DNA of 64,000 nucleotides from Bacteroidota bacterium (GTDB lineage: Bacteria; Bacteroidota; Ignavibacteria; Kryptoniales; JAKASW01). The stretch lies in contig JAKAMG010000011.1 in assembly GCA_021812985.1 (NCBI GenBank), forward strand, positions 17,412 through 81,411, written 5' to 3'. Of the stretch, positions 9,105-19,595 are shown in pieces (position 1 is the first letter of the stretch; each line of letters begins with the position of its first letter). Made by a program: the position numbers and the translations under genes. Under the pieces are notes generated by a model. That model did no database searches and was not told the DNA's origin. It was given only the letters and a program-made list of their open reading frames with translations.

Positions 9105-10559
9105 TCACACGAGGTAAGTGGAGGAAGCCGTGTCGCCTCCGCGACCGGTCCAGTTTGTATGGAAGAATTCTCCGCGGGGTTTGTCGACGCGTTCGTACTG
9201 GTGCGCGCCGAAGTAGTCGCGTTGGGCCTGCAACAAGTTCGCAGGGAGCCGCGAGTTCCTGTAACCGTCGAAGTAGTTCAAGGCAGTCGAGAAAGCCGGC
9301 ACCCAGATTCCGTTCAGCACCGCCGTCGAAATGACTCTCCGCCACGCCTCCTGCGACTCTTCCATCTTCTCCCTGAAGAAAGGATCGAGGAGAAGGTTGC
9401 TGAGGTTCGGATTTTTGTCGAATGCCTCCTTGATCTTTCCAAGGAAGACGCTTCTGATTATGCAGCCGCCTCTCCAGAGAAGGGCTATGCCGCCGTAATT
9501 CAGATTCCACTTGTACTCCTCGGCCGCCGCCCTGAGCAGCGTGAAACCCTGGGCGTATGACACGATCTTCGATGCGTACAAAGCCTTCTCGAGGTCGTGC
9601 AGGAAGGCGTTCCTGTCCCCCTTGAAAGAAGGCTTCGGGCCGTGAAGAATTTTCGAGGCTTCGACGCGCTCCTCCTTGATCGCGGAAAGACACCTCCCGT
9701 ATACCGCCTCACTGATGAGAGTCAGCGGGATTCCGAGGTCGAGCGACGTCACGCTCGTCCACTTGCCTGTCCCCTTCTGACCAGCCGTGTCGAGTATCTT
9801 GTCCACTAGAGGACCGCCGTCAGCATCCTTATAAGCCAGAATATCACGCGTTATTTCGATGAGATAACTGTTCAGATCGCGCGTGTTCCACTCCTTGAAC
9901 ACATCGTGCATTTCGCCCGCAGTCATACCGAGAAGTTCCTTCATGATCTGGTACGCCTCAGTAATCAGCTGCATGTCCCCGTACTCGATTCCGTTGTGTA
10001 CCATCTTCACGAAATGGCCGGCGCCGTCGCTCCCGACCCAATCGCAGCAGGGCGTGCCATCTTCGACCTTCGCCGAGATCGCCTGGAATATCGGCTTCAC
10101 GTGCGGCCAGGCGCTGGGCGAACCGCCGGGCATTATTGAAGGGCCCTTCAACGCCCCTTCCTCACCACCAGAAACGCCGGTGCCAATGTACTGGAGCCCC
10201 TTGCTCTCAAGGTATTTCGTCCTCCTTATCGTGTCGGGGTAATGTGAGTTTCCTCCGTCGATCACGATATCTCCTTTGTCAAGATGAGGTATGAGAAGCT
10301 CGATGAATTCATCCACCGGCTTGCCGGCCTTCACCATGAGCATTATCCTCCGAGGCGTCTTGAGCGCGGAGACGAGTTCCTGGATCGAGGTCGCGCCTAT
10401 TATCTTCTTCCCCTTCCCGCGCCCCTCCACAAAATGAGTGACCTTCTCGACCGTGCGATTGAATACTGCGACCGTGAACCCCCTGCTCTCCATATTCAGC
10501 ACTAGATTCTCGCCCATGACCGCGAGCCCGATTAATCCGATATCTGCTTTCTGCGACAT
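9105..10559 (-). CDS. gnd: 6-phosphogluconate dehydrogenase, decarboxylating
   Basis: IGLIGLAVMGENLVLNMESRGF, FNRT, GTGVSGGEEGALKGPSIMPGG; start placed at MSQKADIG rather than the track start 10667. Confidence 0.93.
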   Translation of the reverse strand: MSQKADIGLIGLAVMGENLVLNMESRGFTVAVFNRTVEKVTHFVEGRGKGKKIIGATSIQELVSALKTPRRIMLMVKAGKPVDEFIELLIPHLDKGDIVIDGGNSHYPDTIRRTKYLESKGLQYIGTGVSGGEEGALKGPSIMPGGSPSAWPHVKPIFQAISAKVEDGTPCCDWVGSDGAGHFVKMVHNGIEYGDMQLITEAYQIMKELLGMTAGEMHDVFKEWNTRDLNSYLIEITRDILAYKDADGGPLVDKILDTAGQKGTGKWTSVTSLDLGIPLTLISEAVYGRCLSAIKEERVEASKILHGPKPSFKGDRNAFLHDLEKALYASKIVSYAQGFTLLRAAAEEYKWNLNYGGIALLWRGGCIIRSVFLGKIKEAFDKNPNLSNLLLDPFFREKMEESQEAWRRVISTAVLNGIWVPAFSTALNYFDGYRNSRLPANLLQAQRDYFGAHQYERVDKPRGEFFHTNWTGRGGDTASSTYLV

Positions 10560-10632
10560 AATGATCTTCCCTTTTGAATTATAAAAAGAATGCTCGTTTT
10601 TGCTGAAAAGCCTGACAGAATTAGATTTGAAT

Positions 10633-11904
10633 CTATTTGAAACGCCCCTCGTGAGCCCAAAGGCCAAGCGCCGGATTGGAGATGTAGAATACCTCCTCGC
10701 CGTCCGGAAGGATATTGAAACCGTCTTTCATCTTCCCTGGATCGTAGCGTTTCAGCATCCCTGCGAGATCGGCGTAATTGAAACTAACACTTTCAATTTC
10801 CTCTTTGGACAAATGACCCGGGCAGTACGTGATGGAGAATCTGCCTTCAGAGGAACCGTGTATTAGATGAGCGGCCGCGCCGAGACCGTTCTTGAGATCG
10901 TCGTTTGTCTTCACCAGCTCAAGCACCTTCGGCGTGCCTGCATAGCCGTACTTCCGTATGATGGCGTCATTCCCCGCGTCCTCGCCAAATTCCCTGAGGC
11001 CGGGCGCGAGCACTATCAGCTCTCCTTCGTCAGCTATCGCCATCCTAGTCCTGTACACGGACTTGTTCCCAAGCCAGGTGGATTTGAATTCGGTTGGCTC
11101 GAGATACACCACGACCTTCTTCAGCGGCTTGTCCAGCATGAAGAAATTAACCTTGAGGGAGAGCTCCGCCGCTTTGTAAAAGCACTCGAGGTCATCCCCG
11201 ATATAGAGTCCCCTGACGACAATTCTACCGGACTTGCCCTTTTCAACTACAGTAAGGACGTAGACTATTGGGAGGTGGCTCGCGAAGTGCTCGGCCCCGT
11301 AGTTCAACACTTTTTTCACCGGTGTGTCGGCGCGTCCCATGATCCTCTCCATCCCATAAGCCGCACCGAGGAAGTGAGACTTGTTTATCCCTTCCTTCCC
11401 CCCCGTTCCGATAAATACATTCTTGTTGTGGTTTGCCATCCCAATCACTTCGTGAGGAACGACCTGTCCGATCGAGAGTATGAGGTCGTGGCGTCCGTTC
11501 GCTACAAGATTGTCCACCTGGATCGGAATGGGATAATCTACTGCCCCTTCCGAAATCTCCCTGACGAAATCTGACGGGACATCTCCCATGGTAATGAAGC
11601 CATCCCGCCAATCGTGAACCCTGAACAGACTCTTCGGAGTCTTGCCGAACATCATGCTGATCTCGTCTTCGGTCATCGGCACATGCGTTCCGATGGAGGG
11701 GAGTATATCCTTGAGCCTTTCGCCGAAAAATTCCCAAGTCATTTCTGTCAGGAGTCCCGATTGCGAGTGGAGCCTCGTTATGTCCGGCGGTATGGCGAGC
11801 ACCTTTTTGCAGTCGCCCAGTTTTCCCAACGCCTCGTAGAGACCGGCCTTTAGCTCTTCACGGGTTAATTCCGTGCTGGGCGAACCTTTCTGAAAATAAA
11901 TCAT
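10633..11904 (-). CDS. LarA-family nickel-dependent racemase/epimerase (DUF2088)
   Basis: IPPDITRLHSQSG and IGTGGKEGINKSHFLGA segments typical of LarA superfamily. Confidence 0.8.
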   Translation of the reverse strand: MIYFQKGSPSTELTREELKAGLYEALGKLGDCKKVLAIPPDITRLHSQSGLLTEMTWEFFGERLKDILPSIGTHVPMTEDEISMMFGKTPKSLFRVHDWRDGFITMGDVPSDFVREISEGAVDYPIPIQVDNLVANGRHDLILSIGQVVPHEVIGMANHNKNVFIGTGGKEGINKSHFLGAAYGMERIMGRADTPVKKVLNYGAEHFASHLPIVYVLTVVEKGKSGRIVVRGLYIGDDLECFYKAAELSLKVNFFMLDKPLKKVVVYLEPTEFKSTWLGNKSVYRTRMAIADEGELIVLAPGLREFGEDAGNDAIIRKYGYAGTPKVLELVKTNDDLKNGLGAAAHLIHGSSEGRFSITYCPGHLSKEEIESVSFNYADLAGMLKRYDPGKMKDGFNILPDGEEVFYISNPALGLWAHEGRFK

Positions 11905-12070
11905 CCTAAATCTTTCTCTCCCTATGAATCGGGGTCAATTTTGAAGAATCGCGCGAACAAAACAACAGCCCAGGTTCCGACGAGAAAAGTACGCGATCCC
12001 GCCAAATCCGGCCCGATCGGTTCAATTTCTATATCAGGCTCTAGCATACCTTAAGCGTGACCCAAATCAG

Positions 12071-12092
12071 TTACCGATGACTTTATCGGTAA
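12071..12092. promoter_or_regulatory. Candidate operator palindrome upstream of the larA-like operon
   Basis: TTACCGAT-N6-ATCGGTAA, perfect 8-bp arms, in the divergent intergenic region. Confidence 0.45.
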
Positions 12093-12268
12093 TTAAAATG
12101 GTTACTTTTTGAAGAAGAGTCAAGTGGTGTCGGCTCGCAATCTCGTTGCAGAGGTAAGTTCGAGCCGCAGAGGTGAGGGAGACGGCGAAAAATGGGCCGT
12201 GAATCGAACTCCGATGTTGAATAAGTACCCCGCACAATTCTATATTATGAAAAACAAATGGGCAAAAG

Positions 12269-12562
12269 ATGGCAAGAGAAATAAGAAGCAGACGTACAGA
12301 CAGGCAGCGTAAATCAAGAGTTCAAGCCGAGATGCCGCTTAGTCGCACGAACTACATGATCATCATTGGCGGCGCTCTTCTTATAATTGCCACCTACATA
12401 ATCCTCTCCACCAATAATACCGTCTACGGGTTCATACCTCTCGATCTGGTGCCGATACTCCTATTCATCGGCTACATCGTTGTCGTGCCCATAGGGATCA
12501 TGTACAAGGGGAGGAAGAAATCCAACGGCGAAGCCAAGGCCGCGCCGGAAGCGACGAAGTAA
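12269..12562 (+). CDS. Small two-TM membrane protein, DUF3098-like (start could be 12332)
   Basis: Two hydrophobic helices: NYMIIIGGALLIIATYIIL and LVPILLFIGYIVVVPIGIMYKG. Confidence 0.6.
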   Translation: MAREIRSRRTDRQRKSRVQAEMPLSRTNYMIIIGGALLIIATYIILSTNNTVYGFIPLDLVPILLFIGYIVVVPIGIMYKGRKKSNGEAKAAPEATK

Positions 12563-12599
12563 CACCCCCTCATAAGAAAGCAGACTCAAGGCAAGCCGA

Positions 12600-13898
12600 T
12601 CAGGCTGTCGCCTTCAACGAATCGTAATTCGCGGCGATGGTCTTCTCGATGTCACGTTCAGTGTGGGCGGCCGAAATGAAGGCCGCTTCGAACTGAGACG
12701 GAGGGAGGTATATCCCGCGTTTCAGCATCTCGCCAAAGTATGCAGCGAACTTTCCTGTATCGCTCGCAAGGGCCGATTTGAAATCGACGACCCGCTCACC
12801 CGTAAAGAAGAGCGTGAACATCGAGCCAACGCGGTTCAGCCGATAGCTGAGCCCGAGTTTCCTGAAGTTGTTCACGAATCCCTCCTCAAGCTGAGCGCCA
12901 AGTTTTTCCAGCCGGCGATATATTGCCTTGTGCTTGTTGAGGATCTTCAACTGTGCCAGGCCAGCGGTCATGGCAAGCGGATTTCCTGACAGCGTCCCGG
13001 CCTGATATACGGGACCGTCTGGCGAAACCGTTTTCATAATGTCTCTTCTTCCGCCATAAGCGCCAACGGGGAGCCCGGCGCCGATGATCTTTCCAAACGT
13101 CGTCAGGTCCGGCCTTATCCCGAAAAGTTCCTGCGCTCCGCCGCGCGAGAGCCGGAATCCCGTCATCACTTCATCGAGTATGAGGAGCGCGCCGTTGCTG
13201 TGTGCCATGTTATAAAGTTCGAGTAAGAAGCCTCCCTTCGGAATCACCACCCCCATATTGCCGACGACAGGTTCGATAATGACTGCCGCGATCTGGCCAG
13301 GGTTATCCACGAACAGTCTCCGGACAGATTCGATGTCATTGAATTCGGCGACGAGCGTTTTTGCCGCCAGTTCCTTCGGTACTCCGGGAGAGTCCGGCGT
13401 GCCGAACGTCGTCGCGCCGGAACCGGCCCTGATCAGGAAGCTGTCGAAATGGCCGTGATAACATCCCGCGAACTTTATGATCTTGTCCCGCCCGGTGAAC
13501 GCGCGTGCGACCCTGACAGCGCTCATAGTCGCCTCGGTACCGCTGTTCACCATTCTGACGACTTCCACCGAAGGCATCATCTTTCCGACAAGCTTAGCCA
13601 TGTCCAGCTCGCACGCTGTCGGGGCACCGAAACTCGTCCCCCCAGCCGCAACTTTCTTTATCGCCGACACGACTTCGGGATGCGCGTGCCCCAGTATCAT
13701 CGGCCCCCATGATCCGACGTAGTCGATGAACCTGTTCCCGTCCACATCGTAAAGGTACTGTCCTTTTCCCCTTTCCATGAAAAGCGGGTCGCGCCCGACC
13801 GATTTGAATGCCCTGACCGGAGAGTTAACTCCGCCAGGCAAGTATTTCTTCGACTCGCTGAAAAGTTTGCTCGACTTTCTTGTGTTCAAGTTCTTCAT
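12600..13898 (-). CDS. hemL: Glutamate-1-semialdehyde 2,1-aminomutase
   Basis: PGGVNSPVRAF, YDVDGNRFIDYVGSWGPMILGHAHP, DEVMTGFR, FGKIIGAGLPVGAYGG PLP lysine region. Confidence 0.97.
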   Translation of the reverse strand: MKNLNTRKSSKLFSESKKYLPGGVNSPVRAFKSVGRDPLFMERGKGQYLYDVDGNRFIDYVGSWGPMILGHAHPEVVSAIKKVAAGGTSFGAPTACELDMAKLVGKMMPSVEVVRMVNSGTEATMSAVRVARAFTGRDKIIKFAGCYHGHFDSFLIRAGSGATTFGTPDSPGVPKELAAKTLVAEFNDIESVRRLFVDNPGQIAAVIIEPVVGNMGVVIPKGGFLLELYNMAHSNGALLILDEVMTGFRLSRGGAQELFGIRPDLTTFGKIIGAGLPVGAYGGRRDIMKTVSPDGPVYQAGTLSGNPLAMTAGLAQLKILNKHKAIYRRLEKLGAQLEEGFVNNFRKLGLSYRLNRVGSMFTLFFTGERVVDFKSALASDTGKFAAYFGEMLKRGIYLPPSQFEAAFISAAHTERDIEKTIAANYDSLKATA

Positions 13899-13952
13899 CT
13901 CACCACCGTTTAGTTGATAGCCCTAATGCTCTCCAATTTCTATTGTGTGCGC

Positions 13953-14936
13953 CTAAATCAGACCATTTTCCAGATACCACGAATACGACGCCCTCACCGC
14001 CTCAATGAAGGGACGAGGTTTGAATCCCAGCTCACGCTCTGCTTTTTCGCCTGAAAAATAATGAGGGAGCGTCGCGCTTACAACATGGGCCTTCGTCAGG
14101 ACGGGCGCCTTCCCGGTGAAGTTTGACGCCAACTCGAGCAGCGCAGCCGCGCCGCGGGCCGCCCACGTCGGCACGCGAAACGATGGGGGCGGCGCACCGA
14201 CAACCCCGCATATATCTTCAAACATTTTCCTGAAAGTAATGTTTTCGCTCCCAAGTATGTACCGCTCTCCCCTTCTCCCTTGTTTTAGTGCGGAAACTTC
14301 GCCATCCACCAACTCATCAACACCGACGACGCACATGCCGCCTCCCACGTAAGGGACGAATCTCATCCCCTTCAGCACCTTCAGGAGAATCCCCGAATGG
14401 TAGTACACGTCCCTCCGCCCCATGACGGACCCCGGATTGACAATTACCGCGTCGAGTCCGCGCGATATTCCCCTTCCTATTTCCTCCTCCCCGTAATGCT
14501 TGCTGTCCCCGTAAGCGATCCGATATTTGAAGCGGTTATAGGCGGCACTCTCATCCGCGACATCGCCCACAGAAGGGATCCCGATCGCAGCGACGGAGCT
14601 CGTATGAACAAGCCGCTTCACTCCCGATCTCAGCGCCGCCTCGACGACGTTCCGGACGCCTTCAACGTTGACGCGCATCAGTTCCTCGCGCCGTCTGTTG
14701 TCGAAACTGACCAGCCCGGCAGTGTGAAAGACATAATCCGCCCCATTCATGGCGCCGAGGAGTGAACCTTCGTCGAGGATATCTCCCTGAATAAGTCCGC
14801 CCTTGAAGCCCTTCAGCCCGAGGAGGTTGGATTCGCCGCGAACCAAACCGACAACGTCATAGCCAAGCTCGCCCAGCTTGTGACACAAGTTTGATCCGAT
14901 CAACCCGCTCGCCCCTGTTACAAGAACCCTTTCCAT
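13953..14936 (-). CDS. NAD-dependent epimerase/dehydratase family protein
   Basis: TGASGLIGSNL Rossmann motif; HTSSVAAIG; YGDSKHYGE active-site-like segment. Confidence 0.85.
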   Translation of the reverse strand: MERVLVTGASGLIGSNLCHKLGELGYDVVGLVRGESNLLGLKGFKGGLIQGDILDEGSLLGAMNGADYVFHTAGLVSFDNRRREELMRVNVEGVRNVVEAALRSGVKRLVHTSSVAAIGIPSVGDVADESAAYNRFKYRIAYGDSKHYGEEEIGRGISRGLDAVIVNPGSVMGRRDVYYHSGILLKVLKGMRFVPYVGGGMCVVGVDELVDGEVSALKQGRRGERYILGSENITFRKMFEDICGVVGAPPPSFRVPTWAARGAAALLELASNFTGKAPVLTKAHVVSATLPHYFSGEKAERELGFKPRPFIEAVRASYSWYLENGLI

Positions 14937-15003
14937 CCTTAACGCGCCCGCCCCCCGAGAGCTCCCGAACCACGACGGTCAGGGAGTGATCCCGAATTGG
15001 GTC

Positions 15004-16029
15004 TTACTGCTGCTTCTTCAGCACGTTCGCGGCGTCGACGGCGTAGTAGGTCAGTATCAGATCGGCTCCCGCTCTTTTAATCGCGGTCAGCGTCTCCATC
15101 ATGATTCTCTCTTCATCCAGCCAGCCGTTACGGGCGGCGGCCTTGATCATTGAGTATTCCCCGCTGACCTGATAGGCGGCGGTCGGCATTCTGAACTCGC
15201 TCTTCACCCGGTAAATCACGTCGAGGTAGGCCAGGGCCGGTTTCACCATGACGATGTCAGCCCCCTCGTCGATGTCGAGCGCGACTTCCCTCACAGCTTC
15301 GTTGCTGTTTGCGGGGTCCATTTGGTGACTCTTCCGGTCTCCGAACTGAGGGGTAGATTCCGCGGCCTCCCTGAAAGGTCCGTAAAAACCAGACGAGTAT
15401 TTCGCCGCGTAGCTCATGACAGGCGTCGACGTGAACCCGTTTTCATCGAGAAGATTTCTGATCGCGGCCACTCTTCCGTCCATCATGTCGCTGGGGGCAA
15501 CCATATCCGCGCCGGCCTGAACGTGTGTGAGCGCTTCCTTCGCGAGAAGATCCAGAGTCTCGTCGTTCACAATCTCGACCTGACCCGGCGCGATCTCGCG
15601 AAGAATGCCGCAATGTCCGTGTGAGGTGTACTCGCAAAGGCAGACGTCTGTGATCACGAACAGACCGGGGAGCTCCTTCTTCAGCTCGCGAATCGCCTGC
15701 TGGACAACTCCGTTTTCATCATAAGCCTCCGAACCGTACTCATCCTTGTGCGAAGGTATGCCGAAGAGAATTACCGATCTAACGCCGGCCTTGTAAACCT
15801 TTTCGCATTCGAGGACGAGCTCGTCAACTGAAAGCTGGAACACGTTCGGCATCGAGGAAATTTCCTTGCGGACTTTCTTGCCCGGGACAACGAACATCGG
15901 GTAGATAAAATCCGAAGGCCGGAGAACCGTCTCGCGGACCATTTCACGTATTGTCTCGGTCATCCTCAGCCGTCTCATGCGCACGGTCGGGAAGCCGATC
16001 CTCTTTTGGTATTCCGTCATGGTAATCAT
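15004..16029 (-). CDS. hemB: Delta-aminolevulinic acid dehydratase / porphobilinogen synthase
   Basis: [54 protein letters not shown]. Confidence 0.97.
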   Translation of the reverse strand: MITMTEYQKRIGFPTVRMRRLRMTETIREMVRETVLRPSDFIYPMFVVPGKKVRKEISSMPNVFQLSVDELVLECEKVYKAGVRSVILFGIPSHKDEYGSEAYDENGVVQQAIRELKKELPGLFVITDVCLCEYTSHGHCGILREIAPGQVEIVNDETLDLLAKEALTHVQAGADMVAPSDMMDGRVAAIRNLLDENGFTSTPVMSYAAKYSSGFYGPFREAAESTPQFGDRKSHQMDPANSNEAVREVALDIDEGADIVMVKPALAYLDVIYRVKSEFRMPTAAYQVSGEYSMIKAAARNGWLDEERIMMETLTAIKRAGADLILTYYAVDAANVLKKQQ

Positions 16030-16178
16030 ATCTCATTCACTCCTGACCAGGCTAACACTTGCCGTTTAAGGCAGAATAGCCGAATCATCATCCTGCCTGG
16101 CCGTAAGCCGGAGATGAGCCGGTGCTCGAAGAATAATCAGATACTAAACCGACCGGTCAACGTGCCGGTCGAGAGACT

Positions 16179-17531
16179 TCAAGAAAGAATAGCGTCGGCA
16201 GTCTTTTTCCCGTTCGCTATGCAATCTGCGACGGATATGCCATCCTTGAAGTTAGAGCAAATATAAAATCCCTTGTGAAGGCTTTCAACGTGTCTCACGG
16301 CGTCGATGATGGATAGGTGACCGATATTGTACTGAGGGATCGCCCGCTCCCACTTGCTCACCGCCCTGAACGCCGGGGAGCCATCTATCTTCATGAGCAA
16401 ACTGTTCTCCTCGTGCGCGATCTTGGTTATATCGTCGCTTTCGAGTACGACGAGCCTCGGCTGTCTCGAGCCGCCGACGAAAGTGGTGAGCTCCACGAAG
16501 CCTCCAGGCGCGCGCTTCGGGAAAATGCTCGAGCTCCAGATCGTGCCGAGTATCTTTCTCTTTTCGACTTCAGGAACAAGGAAACCGAAGCCCTTGAGAT
16601 CGATCCCGACCTGTTCGCGCCTGTACCCGAGAACCACCACTGCCACTGGCGGGTATTTTATCTTAGCAAGCTCGGAGGCCAGCTCAGGAAGCCAACTTTT
16701 TACTATGCCGGCCGACACATAGGCGGGGGAAGAGAGGACGACCTTCTCGAACACTTCCGTCTCAGACCTTCCGTTGGAGCTGAAGCCTACAGCGAAACCG
16801 GCCCCGTCTCTCTTCACGCTCTCGACCGGGGTAGCGTATCTTATCGCGCCCCCGAGCTCAGCGGAGATTGTCGCCGGCAAAATCCCCATTCCGCTCCGGA
16901 AGCTGAAAAGTTTCGCCGACGCCTTAGACTGGGTTCCCCTCTTTTTCCTCTCGCGCATTCCCTTGAAGGTTCCCTTGAGGAGGCCGCCGTATTTGTCCTC
17001 AAGCGCGTAGAGCTTCGGGAAAGCCGCCCGGACACTGAGCTCCGACGGATTTCCTGCATAGACACCTGCGACGAAAGGATTGATGGCGTAGTCGAGGAAT
17101 TCAGACCCGAGCCTGCGCGTGACAAAATCAGCAATCGACTCCTCATGCTCAGCCCTTCCGGCGAAAGGCTCTCCCAACAGTCTCAGCTTGCCGCCGATCG
17201 TCCAGAGCTTCGTCGAAACGAATGACCCGAGGCCCGAGGGAAGGGCATGGAGCTTTCCGTTCCGCACGATGAACCGATACTTAGAGTCCTCGTCAGCGTA
17301 CACCTTCTCCTCACTGATGGACAGGTCCGCAAGGAGTTCATCTATCACAAAGTTTGTCTCGGAGGTACTGTTCGGTCCGCTCTCGACGAGATATCCGTCG
17401 GAGACTCTGCTTCCGATCGTTCCTCCGGGCACTCCATTCTTCTCGAACACGGTCACATCCGCACCTCCCTTTCTTAGGAAGTGCGCCGTGGAGAGTCCCG
17501 AAATGCCTCCGCCAATTATCGCAATTTTCAT
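16179..17531 (-). CDS. hemY: Protoporphyrinogen/coproporphyrinogen oxidase (HemG/HemY FAD type)
   Basis: IAIIGGGISGLSTAHFL FAD motif; PFVAGVYAGNPSELSVRAAFPKL. Confidence 0.9.
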   Translation of the reverse strand: MKIAIIGGGISGLSTAHFLRKGGADVTVFEKNGVPGGTIGSRVSDGYLVESGPNSTSETNFVIDELLADLSISEEKVYADEDSKYRFIVRNGKLHALPSGLGSFVSTKLWTIGGKLRLLGEPFAGRAEHEESIADFVTRRLGSEFLDYAINPFVAGVYAGNPSELSVRAAFPKLYALEDKYGGLLKGTFKGMRERKKRGTQSKASAKLFSFRSGMGILPATISAELGGAIRYATPVESVKRDGAGFAVGFSSNGRSETEVFEKVVLSSPAYVSAGIVKSWLPELASELAKIKYPPVAVVVLGYRREQVGIDLKGFGFLVPEVEKRKILGTIWSSSIFPKRAPGGFVELTTFVGGSRQPRLVVLESDDITKIAHEENSLLMKIDGSPAFRAVSKWERAIPQYNIGHLSIIDAVRHVESLHKGFYICSNFKDGISVADCIANGKKTADAILS

Positions 17532-17554
17532 TTCAGATCACACGCTCCAGCGGC

Positions 17555-18523
17555 TCAGAACTCTTTCACCCTGTCGAGGACAAGCCCGGCAAGCGCCTCG
17601 ATAAACTTCGGCGAGTCATTAAGAGCCGGCATCATTTCAAACTGTTCTATTCCGACCGTCTTAGCTTCGTTGCGGAAGAGGTCGTTGACTTCATACAGAG
17701 TCTCCGAATGTTCGCTCACAAAACTTATGGGAACCACAAGCATATGTTTCGTTCCTTCGGTGGCAAGCCTCTTTATTTCGCTGAGCGTCGGCGGGCCAAG
17801 CCACTTCACCGGCCCGACCCTGCTCTGGTACGCGAGCGAGTGAGGATTCTTGAACCGGCCCGATACCAGATTCACCGTTTCGATTATCTGCTTCTGATAG
17901 GGATCGCCCCTATCGATGATGCGCACCGGTACCCCGTGTGCGCTGAAGAGTATGTACACGTCATCCCTGATCGATTCGTCGAAGCGCGCGAGTGTCTCTC
18001 TAATTCTGCCTTCAATGGCTTCAAGATAAAGCGGGTTGTCGTGGTAGCTCTCTACCTGAAGCACTTTCATCCTCCTGCTCGGATTCCTGGTAACCCGGTT
18101 CCACTCCTCAAAGCTTGAGAGCGTCGTGGTTCTTGAGTAGTGAGGATAAAGGGGGAGGAGGACGACATTCTCGATCCCGTCGTTCAACAGCGCATTGTAG
18201 GCCTCTTCGATGTACGGCTTAAAGTACCTCATTCCGACGTAGACTTTGACATCGAGAGTGCGCCGCAGGACATCTTCCAGCGTCTCTGCCTGAAGCGTCG
18301 TCAGCTCAAACTGCGGTGACTTCCCCCCCATGACGTCGTAGTAGTACTCGGTCTTTCTTGCCCGTCGCTTCGCGATAAATCTCGCAAGCAATTTCCGGGG
18401 GGCTCCTTTGATTGGTATCTCGATTATGTAAGGATCCATGAAGAGGTTGTACAGAAATTCCTCTATGTCGTCCTTTGACAGAGGACCGCCAAGGTTAAGG
18501 AGGACAACTCCGATCTTCGTCAT
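17555..18523 (-). CDS. hemH: Ferrochelatase
   Basis: VVLLNLGGP, PLYPHYSRTTT, FSAHGVP, PISFVSEHSETLYEV. Confidence 0.97.
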   Translation of the reverse strand: MTKIGVVLLNLGGPLSKDDIEEFLYNLFMDPYIIEIPIKGAPRKLLARFIAKRRARKTEYYYDVMGGKSPQFELTTLQAETLEDVLRRTLDVKVYVGMRYFKPYIEEAYNALLNDGIENVVLLPLYPHYSRTTTLSSFEEWNRVTRNPSRRMKVLQVESYHDNPLYLEAIEGRIRETLARFDESIRDDVYILFSAHGVPVRIIDRGDPYQKQIIETVNLVSGRFKNPHSLAYQSRVGPVKWLGPPTLSEIKRLATEGTKHMLVVPISFVSEHSETLYEVNDLFRNEAKTVGIEQFEMMPALNDSPKFIEALAGLVLDRVKEF

Positions 18524-18560
18524 TGAAGCCTTTCATGGCTGAAGAGGCCAGCCGCCCTTT

Positions 18561-19595
18561 TCATCTTGCCTTCCAGTTCTGTACCGTCTCGACCAATTTT
18601 CGGACATTGCTGACCGGCGTCCCGGGCATAATTCCGTGACCGAGGTTGAATATGTGTCTTCCCTCCGGCGCGGCCCCTAGGACTTTCTTCGCCTCGGCCT
18701 CGATCACCTCCGGACGCGCGAAGAGCACCGCCGGGTCGAGGTTCCCCTGGACAACAGCTCCCACTCTTGCTGCAGCTTCTTTGATACCCACCGTCCAATC
18801 GACGCCCACAGCAGAAGCGCCAGTTGAAGCAATCTTCTCCAGCGAGTGGTTTGCTCCCTTGGAGAAGACAATCACAGGCACGTCCGTGCGCAGCGCGTCC
18901 GCAATTTGTCTGATGTACCTAAGTGAAAATTCTTCGTATAATGCCGGCGAGAGAACGCCCGCCCATGTGTCGAACACCTGAACCAGGTCCGCTCCGGCCT
19001 CGTGCTGTGCGCGAAGATATGATGCCGCGTTACGTGCCAGCATATCGAGGAGCTGGTGAGCGAGCGACGGCTCCTCATAAAGCATCGCCCGAGCGTGGAC
19101 AAATTCTCCCCCCTTCCCTTCGACCATGTAAGCTAACATCGTCCAGGGCGATCCGCAGAATCCTATTAGAGGGACTCTTCCTTTCAGCCGTTCCACTGTG
19201 AGCCTGATAGCGTCTGTAACATACCGGAGATCGCTTGCGGGGTCAGCGTCGTGCAGGACAGATACGGCTGCCTTATCCTTTATAGGATTCGTGAACCGTG
19301 GCCCCCCCTTTCCTTCCTCGACGACAAGGTTCATCCCCATCGCCTCGGGGAGCACGAGTATGTCCGAGAAAATGATAGCGGCATCCACGCCGACGATGTC
19401 GACAGGCTGTATGGTCACCTCTGACGCGAGCTCGGGGGTCTTGCACATCGTCAGAAAATCGTGGTGCGCTCTCACGGCCATATATTCCGGGAGGTAACGC
19501 CCGGCTTGCCGCATAATCCAGACGGGAGTCCGCTGCACCTTCTCCCCCGCCAGGACTCTCAATATCAAATCGTTGTTAAGCTTTTTCATGACCAA
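18561..19595 (-). CDS. hemE: Uroporphyrinogen decarboxylase (start may be 19589)
   Basis: RTPVWIMRQAGRYLPEY, GFCGSPWTMLAYMVEGKG, FNLGHGIMPGTP. Confidence 0.97.
   Translation of the reverse strand: MVMKKLNNDLILRVLAGEKVQRTPVWIMRQAGRYLPEYMAVRAHHDFLTMCKTPELASEVTIQPVDIVGVDAAIIFSDILVLPEAMGMNLVVEEGKGGPRFTNPIKDKAAVSVLHDADPASDLRYVTDAIRLTVERLKGRVPLIGFCGSPWTMLAYMVEGKGGEFVHARAMLYEEPSLAHQLLDMLARNAASYLRAQHEAGADLVQVFDTWAGVLSPALYEEFSLRYIRQIADALRTDVPVIVFSKGANHSLEKIASTGASAVGVDWTVGIKEAAARVGAVVQGNLDPAVLFARPEVIEAEAKKVLGAAPEGRHIFNLGHGIMPGTPVSNVRKLVETVQNWKAR

Noticed and set aside
16317-17225. 302-aa plus-strand ORF opposite hemY
   Set aside because: Antisense to a well-supported FAD oxidase; low-complexity Arg/Glu composition
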